From Firmicutes bacterium UBA1440 (GTDB lineage Bacteria; Bacillota; Clostridia; Peptostreptococcales; Anaerovoracaceae): 19,198 nucleotides of DNA. The notes beneath the pieces are model-generated. The model searched no databases and was not told the origin of the DNA. It was given only the letters and a program-made list of their open reading frames with translations. Shown one piece after another: positions 6,436 through 12,670 of the stretch (its first letter is position 1; each line of letters opens with the position of its first letter). The stretch is from contig DCTM01000061.1 of the NCBI GenBank assembly GCA_002329565.1, forward strand, positions 40,071 to 59,268, given 5' to 3'. A program made the position numbers and the translations under genes.

Positions 6436-7840
6436 AACCGCCTCCCAAAAGACTCTGTCCCGAATGGATAATCGACTGCGCACCGACAATTGTCTGGTCG
6501 AACAGAGAGAGTTGCTCACCGTCGCCGAGGCCAAGCAGATCGTTGCGAATCTCATCCGGTTTCATACTCTTAATACCGAAATATTTACCCGAACAGGTTA
6601 TAAAATATTTGGCACGCTTCATTACGACACCCATCTTCTTCAAATCATCGTACTTGATGCTCGCGACCCGCCGTTGGCGCACAATGCGCATTGCCGAAAC
6701 CGTGCCGACACCGGGAATTCTGAGAATATCCTCAAGCGGTGCCTTGTTGACCTCGATGGGGAAACGCGAAATATTGCGAAGCGCCCATGATACCTTCGGA
6801 TCGAGCGTCGGATCAAGGAAGGGATGATCTTCGTCAAACATTTCATCGGCAGTAAAACCATAAAAGCGCAGCAACCAATCGGCTTGATACAATCGATGTT
6901 CTCGTGCCAGAGGAGGCTGCACGGATCTGTCGGGCAACAGCGGTGAGTCGCTGATTGGAATATAGGCACTGAAATAAACGCGTTTCATTTTGAACATCCG
7001 GTAAAGGCTCTCTGACGTCTTGATAATCTGCATATCCGTTTCTCCTGCAGCTCCGATAATCATCTGCGTAGTCTGTCCCGCAGGTGCGAATTTCAATTTG
7101 CCCTTGCTCCTTCGCTGTGCCGGCAGCCTGCTCAGAGAGAGCGGCTCTCCGTCGGGCAAAAGATAGGCGTTGGATTCTTCTTTTAAATAATGTGCCGGAT
7201 TGTTTAAGTCCATACCTTCAAACATCGTACCCGGACCCTTGAGCGCGTTGCGCTCGATAAGAGTATTCGTAATCTGGCGCATGGGTGCAAAGATAGCATT
7301 AGGCTTCTTTTGCGGTGCCAAGAATCCTAGACTGCGCTCCGTTGGCAGCTCGATATTTACCGAAAGGCGGTCAGCCTCAAAGCCAATACTTTCAACCAAT
7401 TCCTTGTCGACTCCGGGAATTATCTTTGAGTGGATATATCCCCCAAAGCCATAGTCGTTGCGCAGGATACGAAGCGCCCGTAAAATCCTCTCAGCCGTAT
7501 GATTTGGCGAAACTTCGACCGCCGACGAGAGAAAGAGGCCTTCGATATAATTGCGGCGATAAAACTCCATCGTCAGCTTGGCTATTTCTTCGGGTTCAAA
7601 TGAGGCGCGCGGCACATCTGCACTGCGCCGGTTAACGCAATATTGACAGTCGTAGACGCAGTTGTTGGTAAACAGTACCTTCAGCAGCGAAATGCATCTC
7701 CCGTCAGCCGACCAGGAGTGACAGATTCCTGCGGCTACCGCATTGCCGAGTGTACCCGTGTTGCGCCTTTGACTCCCGCTTGATGAGCAAGAGACATCGT
7801 ACTTGGCACTCTCAGCGAGGATTTTCAGTTTTTCGTACAT
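6416..7840 (-). CDS. Radical SAM protein, putative DNA modification/repair type (TIGR03916)
   Basis: 474-residue radical SAM enzyme expected to bind a 4Fe-4S cluster and cleave S-adenosylmethionine. The cluster motif is NNCVYDCQYCVN (Cys61, Cys65, Cys68). Three more cysteines (18, 40, 49) sit in the family-typical leader with GICHSWSADGRCISLLK. Further family blocks are RRNYIEGLFLSSAVEVSPN, GYIHSKIIPG, APAGQTTQMIIGA and YQADWLLRFYGF. A helix-hairpin-helix DNA-binding segment (ILRIPGVGTVSAMRIVRQRR) lies at about 372-391, and QLSLF at 443-447 matches the sliding-clamp binding motif. The start ATG 7840 has GAGAGGTG nine bases upstream; an in-frame GTG at 7858 is less likely. It leads a two-gene operon from a promoter with two SOS boxes. 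The family is linked by genomic context to uracil-DNA glycosylases; its substrate is unknown. Confidence 0.92.
   Translation of the reverse strand: MYEKLKILAESAKYDVSCSSSGSQRRNTGTLGNAVAAGICHSWSADGRCISLLKVLFTNNCVYDCQYCVNRRSADVPRASFEPEEIAKLTMEFYRRNYIEGLFLSSAVEVSPNHTAERILRALRILRNDYGFGGYIHSKIIPGVDKELVESIGFEADRLSVNIELPTERSLGFLAPQKKPNAIFAPMRQITNTLIERNALKGPGTMFEGMDLNNPAHYLKEESNAYLLPDGEPLSLSRLPAQRRSKGKLKFAPAGQTTQMIIGAAGETDMQIIKTSESLYRMFKMKRVYFSAYIPISDSPLLPDRSVQPPLAREHRLYQADWLLRFYGFTADEMFDEDHPFLDPTLDPKVSWALRNISRFPIEVNKAPLEDILRIPGVGTVSAMRIVRQRRVASIKYDDLKKMGVVMKRAKYFITCSGKYFGIKSMKPDEIRNDLLGLGDGEQLSLFDQTIVGAQSIIHSGQSLLGGGYDELHV
6500..6514 (-). other. Sliding-clamp (DnaN) binding motif QLSLF in the radical SAM protein
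   Basis: Codons CAA CTC TCT CTG TTC encode Gln-Leu-Ser-Leu-Phe at residues 443-447, about 27 residues from the C-terminus and after the helix-hairpin-helix segment, in an apparently flexible Gly/Asp-rich context (GLGDGEQLSLFDQ). This is an exact match to the bacterial beta-clamp consensus QL(S/D)LF known from polymerases, MutS and Hda-type proteins. Function here is inferred from the match and its position. Confidence 0.6.
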
Positions 7841-7869
7841 ATCCTGCACACCTCTCACCGTCCTTTCTC

Positions 7870-7881
7870 GAACTTATGTTT
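7870..7881. promoter_or_regulatory. SOS (LexA) box 2
   Basis: GAACTTATGTTT fits GAAC-N4-GTTY and is preceded by C, as in the consensus CGAAC. Its centre is 29 bp from box 1. It covers the expected transcription start of the radical SAM operon, so a bound repressor would block initiation. Confidence 0.6.
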
Positions 7882-7883
7882 AT

Positions 7884-7912
7884 ATTATACCTTTTTGTGA
7901 ACATATGTTCAA
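7884..7912 (-). promoter_or_regulatory. Promoter of the radical SAM operon
   Basis: On the minus strand TTGAAC (7907-7912) is followed after exactly 17 bases by a perfect TATAAT (7884-7889), giving a start near 7877 and a leader of about 37 bases to ATG 7840. The -35 hexamer shares its GAAC with SOS box 1, and SOS box 2 lies at the start site, so the promoter is flanked by repressor sites on both sides. Confidence 0.75.
7899..7910. promoter_or_regulatory. SOS (LexA) box 1
   Basis: GAACATATGTTC is a perfect 12-bp palindrome matching the Gram-positive LexA/DinR operator core GAAC-N4-GTTC, with the spacer ATAT fitting the preferred RNRY pattern. It overlaps the -35 element of the radical SAM promoter and lies 21 bp upstream of the divergent patatin -35, which it should not block directly. 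Confidence 0.8.
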
Positions 7913-7931
7913 TAATACTTTTTGTTTTCGG

Positions 7932-7960
7932 TTGTAAAATCAAGGGCGCTTTAGTACAAT
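7932..7960 (+). promoter_or_regulatory. Promoter of the patatin-like gene
   Basis: TTGTAA (7932-7937), a 17-base spacer and TACAAT (7955-7960) give an expected start near 7967, about 49 bases before the ATG at 8016. It is divergent from, and does not overlap, the radical SAM promoter. The 175-base intergenic stretch 7841-8015 is fully accounted for by the two promoters, the two SOS boxes and the leaders. Confidence 0.55.
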
Positions 7961-8015
7961 ATTGGTAAATAAACGTGCACATGTTCACAAGCACGACTTG
8001 GTAAGGAGCGAAAGT

Positions 8016-9218
8016 ATGAAAAGCAGAAGAACAGCTTTGGTGCTCTCGGGCGGCGGCTCTCGCGGGGCGTATCAGATCGGTGTATGGCAGGCACTTAACG
8101 AACTCGGCATTGAAATCGACGTTGCCTGCGGCACCTCGGTGGGCGCAATCAACAGCGCCATGATTGCGCAAAATTCTTTCGATCTCGCTGTCAACCTCTG
8201 GAAGACGATGGAAACGGAGATGATATTCGACGTCAGCATTGATGACAACTATAAGTTCCCGAAATTCGACTTCGCGGGTCTCAGTGCTGAGGAGGCTCTT
8301 GCTTATGCCAAGGAGATTATCGGCAATGGCGGCGCGGACGCCACAAATCTGAAAGAACTTTTAGAAAGATACATCGATGAAGAATTAATACGCAAGTCTC
8401 ATACCGCACTCTGCGTAACAACAGTCGAGCTGCCGTTTTTAAAAACACAAAGAAACTTCATTGAAGACATCCCGCAAGGGCAGCTCGTGGATTACCTGAT
8501 GGCGACCTCCGCTATCATACCGGCCATCAAACCTTATGAAATAGAAGGCAAGGTCTTTATTGACGGTGCCTGGGGCGATGGAATGCCCATCCGGGCGGCT
8601 CTCGACAGCGGAGCGACTGACATTATAGCCGTCGATCTTCGCAGCCCCGGCATCATTCACAAGAGCGACATCGAGCAAGCCAAGAAAACTACGCGATTTA
8701 AACTCATCTCACCGCTTCATAACCTCGGTAATATTATGTCCTTTGAGACCGAAAATACTGTTCGAAGCATACGCCTCGGTTACCTGGATACCATGAAAGC
8801 CTTCGGTGTCTTCAGAGGATATTACTGCACATTTGCCGCCGGTGCGATCCCCGTTGCCGATCTGAACGGTGCTGACGCAGCCGGCAACATATTCGAGCTT
8901 GATCCGGCAATCCTCTATACGTCCGATATATTCCACGACCTTTTGGTCGACAGAGTCATCAACGCCGTCAAAGATATACGGCCGAGCATTTCGACCAATC
9001 CTTTCGAAAGCATAGCCGACATTATAGCCGGAATTGCAAAGATTACAAGTCGAAAGTCTTTCACCGTTCACCTTGTTTATGCATTAAAAAAAGGCGACCG
9101 TGAAATCGCCTTGATGAAAACAAAACACGCTGCTAAGCTTTTCCGAGAGGAAATCGCCGCAGCGCGCTATATCGCGAAAATGCCGTTTTCCGACTTATTA
9201 TTTGAAACGGGAAAGTAG
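8016..9218 (+). CDS. Patatin-like phospholipase (RssA/YjjU-type)
   Basis: 400-residue serine acyl hydrolase with a catalytic Ser-Asp dyad. The oxyanion-hole motif SGGGSRGAYQIG is at 11-22, the nucleophile elbow GTSVG at 39-43 with Ser41, and the catalytic Asp183 in FIDGAWGDGMP. The patatin domain fills the first 230 or so residues. The C-terminal part includes FETENTVRSIRLGYLDTMKA, typical of bacterial patatin-like proteins. There is no signal peptide or membrane segment, so it is probably cytoplasmic or peripherally membrane-bound. The exact lipid substrate is unknown. ATG 8016 follows AAGGAG by seven bases; an upstream in-frame TTG at 7962 lies before the likely transcription start and is rejected. 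The last 21 bases overlap the convergent ECF gene. Confidence 0.93.
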   Translation: MKSRRTALVLSGGGSRGAYQIGVWQALNELGIEIDVACGTSVGAINSAMIAQNSFDLAVNLWKTMETEMIFDVSIDDNYKFPKFDFAGLSAEEALAYAKEIIGNGGADATNLKELLERYIDEELIRKSHTALCVTTVELPFLKTQRNFIEDIPQGQLVDYLMATSAIIPAIKPYEIEGKVFIDGAWGDGMPIRAALDSGATDIIAVDLRSPGIIHKSDIEQAKKTTRFKLISPLHNLGNIMSFETENTVRSIRLGYLDTMKAFGVFRGYYCTFAAGAIPVADLNGADAAGNIFELDPAILYTSDIFHDLLVDRVINAVKDIRPSISTNPFESIADIIAGIAKITSRKSFTVHLVYALKKGDREIALMKTKHAAKLFREEIAAARYIAKMPFSDLLFETGK

Positions 9219-9737
9219 CTGTCTGCCTTCGGCAGTCGAAGCAAGCGTCCGATGGAAGACAAGAGCTATCACGATTCCGAGTACAAACTGCCCGACGTTC
9301 CACGGAATGGCGATTGCAGCCATAAACGGGTTGCCGTACATAAGAAATTCAGCCGTGTAATACACAAGCGTCATTGTTGTTCCGCCTAATATCATGCCCA
9401 GAACTTGTCGCAAACGTATGCAGGTGACATCGTCATTGCGCGTCTCACCGGCAAGTCTCAGAGCAATCAATACCATCGCCCCTTTGGCGATAAATGTCCA
9501 CGGTGCCCAGATTGCAAATCCTCCTAAAATATCAGCCAGCGACGCGCCGACCGCGGAGGCAGTCGCTGCATACCTTTTATTCAGTATCAGCATTGAAATG
9601 AATACCATGGCGTCACCGAAATGCACATATCCTCGCGTAAGCGGAATCGGTACTCTTACAAACAAAGTCGCCAACATCACCAGGCATGCCATCAGCCCCG
9701 CCATCACAAGCATATTTGTCTTTTTCTTTACGTTCAT
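9198..9737 (-). CDS. ECF transporter substrate-binding (S) component
   Basis: 179-residue integral membrane protein of the PF07155-like S-component group, which captures a vitamin and works with the shared EcfA/A'/T energy module encoded elsewhere. Hydrophobic helices lie at about 9-29, 40-53, 56-76, 80-95, 111-133 and 141-162. Typical S-component motifs are VPIPLTRGYVHFGDA (29-43) and GASLADILGGFAIWAPWTF (64-82), and a Lys at 85 follows the latter. The substrate cannot be read from sequence; this group includes riboflavin-, hydroxymethylpyrimidine- and pyridoxine-type transporters. ATG 9737 has AAGGGGTG eight bases upstream. It is divergent from a MocR/PdxR-type regulator, which makes a vitamin B6 compound a reasonable guess. 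Its own promoter is weak (TATTAT at 9766-9771, TTTAAA at 9788-9793). Confidence 0.88.
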   Translation of the reverse strand: MNVKKKTNMLVMAGLMACLVMLATLFVRVPIPLTRGYVHFGDAMVFISMLILNKRYAATASAVGASLADILGGFAIWAPWTFIAKGAMVLIALRLAGETRNDDVTCIRLRQVLGMILGGTTMTLVYYTAEFLMYGNPFMAAIAIPWNVGQFVLGIVIALVFHRTLASTAEGRQLLSRFK

Positions 9738-9741
9738 CGCA

Positions 9742-9770
9742 TTGACACCCCTTTTCGTATGTACTATAAT
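9742..9770 (+). promoter_or_regulatory. Consensus promoter of the MocR-type regulator gene
   Basis: TTGACA (9742-9747) and TATAAT (9765-9770) with exactly 17 bases between is a perfect sigma-A promoter reading right, with a start near 9777 and a leader of about 134 bases. Its -35 overlaps the ribosome site of the divergent ECF gene, and its -10 overlaps the best ECF -10 candidate. The two genes are therefore unlikely to be initiated independently of each other. Confidence 0.75.
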
Positions 9771-9794
9771 ACAGTAAATTTGTAGCTTTTAAAA

Positions 9795-9824
9795 TATACA
9801 AAAATAATTATTTTTATGTGTATA
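9795..9824. repeat. AT-rich palindrome in the ECF/MocR intergenic region
   Basis: AAAAATAATTATTTTT (9800-9815) is a perfect 16-bp palindrome, flanked by TATAC (9795-9799) and, four bases off symmetry, GTATA (9820-9824). It lies in the leader of the regulator transcript and just upstream of the ECF promoter region. It could be an operator, an UP-like element or a simple AT hairpin. The rest of 9738-9910 holds the promoters described and no visible riboswitch. Confidence 0.4.
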
Positions 9825-9910
9825 GTTTGCCAAAAACGATGATTTTGTTCTGTGATTTTTCTATCTATATTGCTTTTCTTCGATTTTGGCGCATACAGAT
9901 GGAGGTTGCT

Positions 9911-11305
9911 TTGAAACAGAGAGCTGTATACCTGCAGATTTACGATTCTTTAAAGGATTCTATATTAAGCGGGCGGGTGAAGGCAGGCGAAAAGTTGCCT
10001 TCACTGCGAGAGTACGCACAGGAGATGTCCGTCAGCATTACCACTGTCGAGCTGGCCTATGCGCAGCTGATGGTCGAAGGCTATATTGTGAGCAGGCCAA
10101 AGTCGGGCTATTACGTTGACGAAATCCCTCTTTCTGACCTTTCTGCAGCAAGCGTCTCCCCTCCTTCAAACGAAGAGGAAGGCTCCGAAGGGACGGGCTT
10201 ACATTCATATCGCTATGACCTCGCTTGCTTTGATTTCAACAAGTGGAAACGCTGCATGAACCGAGTGTTGACTGAACATCAAGGACTCCTGATGTTCGAT
10301 TCCGATCCTCAGGGAGAAATCGTGCTGCGACGAGAGATTTCCGACTACCTTCGTCGGATGCGCGGCGTCATCTGTACTCCCGATCAAATCGTCATCGGCG
10401 CAGGCACGCAACAGATTATGGGACAACTGTCGCTGATTCTAAAGCACATGGATATCAACCACGTCTCCGTCGAGGAGCCCGGTTATACTCCGGTGCGCAA
10501 TATTTTTCGTGATCGAGGTTTTACTATTTCCCCCATCTCAATCAAGAGCGACGGCATAGACACGGAAAAATTACCCTGTAACATCCGTTCCGCCGTCTAC
10601 ATCAGCCCATCAAACCAATTTCCGACCGGTGCTGTAATGCCGGTAGGGAAACGTGTGCGACTGCTTGATTGGGCGCAGCGCAATGCGAGCATTATTATCG
10701 AGGACGACTACGACAGTGAGCTGCGCTACAGCGGACAGCCGTTGCCCGCCATGCAGGGCTTGGATCGCACAGGCTGCGTTGTCTACCTCGGTTCCTTTTC
10801 ATCTACGCTGTTTTCGGGCCTGAAAATCAGCTACATGGTCTTGCCGAAGCAGCTTGCGCGTATTTTCGAAGCGCATAAGCGCGACTACGTACAGACTTGC
10901 TCGAAAACAGAGCAGCTTACACTGTGGCTCTTTATGCAGCAAGGACTGTATCATATTCACATAAAAAAACTGCGTCGCCTATACGCACAGAAGCTGCAAG
11001 CGGTGATTCGAGCCATCGAAACCTACGGCACTGACTTTCTCATTACACGCAACACCTCATCGGGAATCAACATCATTGTCGACGTAAGAAGCCAAAAGGA
11101 CGGCGCCACACTGTCAAAAGAAGCTGCCCAACTCGGCATCTCAGCCCTTCCTCTGTCTAATTTTTTCAGCGCACCCGCTTTTGACAGCCCGGGCTTCGTT
11201 CCGATGATTCTTTACTACAACCATCTGCCGTTCGCGGATATCGACGAGGCCGTCAGATCTCTTATAACCATGTGGCAAGGTGAAAAAAAGATTTGCTCAC
11301 ACTAA
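9911..11305 (+). CDS. MocR/PdxR-type regulator: GntR helix-turn-helix fused to an aminotransferase-like domain
   Basis: 464 residues. The N-terminal GntR winged helix (about 5-68: VYLQIYDSLKDSILSGRV, PSLREYAQEMSVS) is joined by an acidic linker to a type I aminotransferase fold. The latter keeps GAGTQQI, EEPGYTPVRN, SPSNQFPTGAVMP and EDDYDSELRYSGQPLP, with the pyridine-contacting Asp and Tyr in EDDYD. The block normally GTFSK(T/S)L reads GSFSSTL, so the lysine that should bind pyridoxal phosphate is Ser298 (TCT at 10802-10804). The later phosphate-contact Arg is Lys (GLKIS). Start: TTG 9911 has GGAGG five bases upstream. ATG 9899 lacks a ribosome site, and GTG 9818 precedes non-domain sequence. 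The gene is divergent from the ECF S component, its probable target besides itself. Regulator identity is firm; the ligand is unknown. Confidence 0.9.
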   Translation: MKQRAVYLQIYDSLKDSILSGRVKAGEKLPSLREYAQEMSVSITTVELAYAQLMVEGYIVSRPKSGYYVDEIPLSDLSAASVSPPSNEEEGSEGTGLHSYRYDLACFDFNKWKRCMNRVLTEHQGLLMFDSDPQGEIVLRREISDYLRRMRGVICTPDQIVIGAGTQQIMGQLSLILKHMDINHVSVEEPGYTPVRNIFRDRGFTISPISIKSDGIDTEKLPCNIRSAVYISPSNQFPTGAVMPVGKRVRLLDWAQRNASIIIEDDYDSELRYSGQPLPAMQGLDRTGCVVYLGSFSSTLFSGLKISYMVLPKQLARIFEAHKRDYVQTCSKTEQLTLWLFMQQGLYHIHIKKLRRLYAQKLQAVIRAIETYGTDFLITRNTSSGINIIVDVRSQKDGATLSKEAAQLGISALPLSNFFSAPAFDSPGFVPMILYYNHLPFADIDEAVRSLITMWQGEKKICSH

Positions 11306-11308
11306 AAA

Positions 11309-11347
11309 ATTCCGGCAATTAAGGATTTATTGCCGGAATCTTTTATT
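11309..11347. terminator. Bidirectional Rho-independent terminator between the MocR-type gene and serS
   Basis: ATTCCGGCAAT (11309-11319) and ATTGCCGGAAT (11329-11339) form a perfect 11-bp stem with a 9-base loop. It is followed by CTTTTATT on the plus side and by a six-base U-run on the minus strand (AAAAAA at 11304-11309). It ends both the regulator transcript and the serS operon, whose stop is about 33 bases away. Confidence 0.92.
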
Positions 11348-11372
11348 ACTTCTGCACAAATGTGGCAGATAC

Positions 11373-12647
11373 TTATCTGATTACTTCTACGCCGCCCATG
11401 TACTTTCTCAGCACTTCAGGTACTGCGACGCTGCCGTCAGCCTGTTGGAAGTTCTCCAAAATCGCCGCTGTTGTTCTGCCGACTGCGAGTCCCGAACCGT
11501 TGAGCGTGTGTACAAATTCAGGTTTGCCGCCGCCCGTCGGTCTGAAACGGATGTTAGCGCGTCTGGCTTGATAGTCCTCAAAATTCGAGCAGGAGGATAT
11601 CTCCACATATCTGCCGTAACTTGGCATCCATACTTCGATGTCATATGTCTTGGCCGAGGAAAATCCGAGATCTCCTGTGGATAGAGCAACGACTCTGTAA
11701 GGAAGTCCGAGTTTCTGCAATACTTCTTCTGCGTTGTTAGTCAGCCTCTCTAACTGCTCATAGGAATCCTTCGGAGATGCGAATTTAACAAGCTCGACCT
11801 TGTTGAACTGGTGCTGACGGATGAGCCCCCTCGTATCTCTGCCGGCCGATCCCGCTTCTTTTCTGAAGCAAGGAGTATAAGCCGTAAAATTAATCGGGAG
11901 ATCCGCTTCATCCAGAATCTCGTTTGCGAGCAGGTTTGTTACAGGTACCTCAGCCGTAGGAACGAGGAAGAAATCCTTTGCCGGTACGTGGAACATATCA
12001 TCCTCAAATTTCGGCAGTTGACCGGTTCCCGTCATCGCATCTCTGTTGACCATAAAAGGAGGAAGAATTTCTTCGTAGTCTTGATCGATTACATGCAGGT
12101 CAAGCATAAAGGAAATTATAGCCCTTTCCAATCTGGCACCAAGTCCTCTGTAAACTGTGAATCTCGCTCCGGAGATCTTCGCAGCTCTCTCAAAATCGAG
12201 AATCCCCAGATCGATTCCGACATCCCAGTGCGCCTTAAAGTCAAAGTCAAACGTTGTCTGTTCTCCGACCCTTCTGATTTCAACATTGTCACTGTCGTCA
12301 TTCCCCTTCGGAACGCTTGGATGCGGTGTGTTTGGCACGTTGAGGAGCGCATTTCTCAGCTCTGCATCAAATGTCGACACCTGTCCTTCTAAGACCTTGA
12401 TCTGCTCGGAAAGCCTCTTCATCTCCGCCATCAATTCAGACGTATCTTTGCCCTCTTTTTTCATGACGGGGATCATCTTGGAGTCGCTGTTCTGCTTACT
12501 CTTCAGCGCTTCCATTTCACTCAGAACGGCTCTTCTTTTCTCATCGAGCGCAGGAATGTCACTCAATCCGAAATCGCCGTTTCCGCGTGATTCGACGGCT
12601 TGTTTGATACCTTCAAAATCTTCTCTGATCTTCTTAATGTCTAACAT
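11373..12647 (-). CDS. serS: Seryl-tRNA synthetase
   Basis: Class II synthetase charging tRNA-Ser (and tRNA-Sec where present), 424 residues, the normal bacterial length. The N-terminal tRNA-binding coiled coil spans about 30-105. The catalytic domain shows TAEVPVTN (the serine-binding TxE motif), motif 2 [22 protein letters not shown], and motif 3 at the C-terminus with [21 protein letters not shown] 12647 follows AAAGGAGAGG. It is the last gene of a minus-strand operon, 23 bases after the glutamine synthetase gene. I looked for a T-box leader, common before serS in Firmicutes, and the short gap leaves no room for one, so any such control must lie upstream of the operon. Confidence 0.97.
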   Translation of the reverse strand: MLDIKKIREDFEGIKQAVESRGNGDFGLSDIPALDEKRRAVLSEMEALKSKQNSDSKMIPVMKKEGKDTSELMAEMKRLSEQIKVLEGQVSTFDAELRNALLNVPNTPHPSVPKGNDDSDNVEIRRVGEQTTFDFDFKAHWDVGIDLGILDFERAAKISGARFTVYRGLGARLERAIISFMLDLHVIDQDYEEILPPFMVNRDAMTGTGQLPKFEDDMFHVPAKDFFLVPTAEVPVTNLLANEILDEADLPINFTAYTPCFRKEAGSAGRDTRGLIRQHQFNKVELVKFASPKDSYEQLERLTNNAEEVLQKLGLPYRVVALSTGDLGFSSAKTYDIEVWMPSYGRYVEISSCSNFEDYQARRANIRFRPTGGGKPEFVHTLNGSGLAVGRTTAAILENFQQADGSVAVPEVLRKYMGGVEVIR

Positions 12648-12670
12648 TTTCTTCTTCCTCTCCTTTGTAT

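Noticed and set aside
6436-6555. 40-residue N-terminal extension of the TIGR03915-type protein
   Set aside because: It only re-reads the radical SAM coding sequence in another frame; the ribosome site GGGAGG and the family's usual N-terminus support ATG 6435.
7975-7988. Near-palindrome GTGCACATGTTCAC in the patatin leader as a third SOS box
   Set aside because: The half-site spacing is wrong (GCAC-N2-GTTC rather than GAAC-N4-GTTC) and the left half is mismatched.
9223-9235. Hairpin CTGCC-TTC-GGCAG at the end of the patatin and ECF genes as a terminator
   Set aside because: Only a 5-bp stem with no T-run on either strand, and it lies inside the ECF coding sequence; probably chance.
9738-9910. 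Vitamin riboswitch (FMN, TPP) for the ECF gene
   Set aside because: The region is short and AT-rich, and no conserved riboswitch core was recognised on either strand.
12648-12670. T-box riboswitch before serS
   Set aside because: Only 23 bases separate serS from the preceding gene; no specifier stem or T-box sequence is present.
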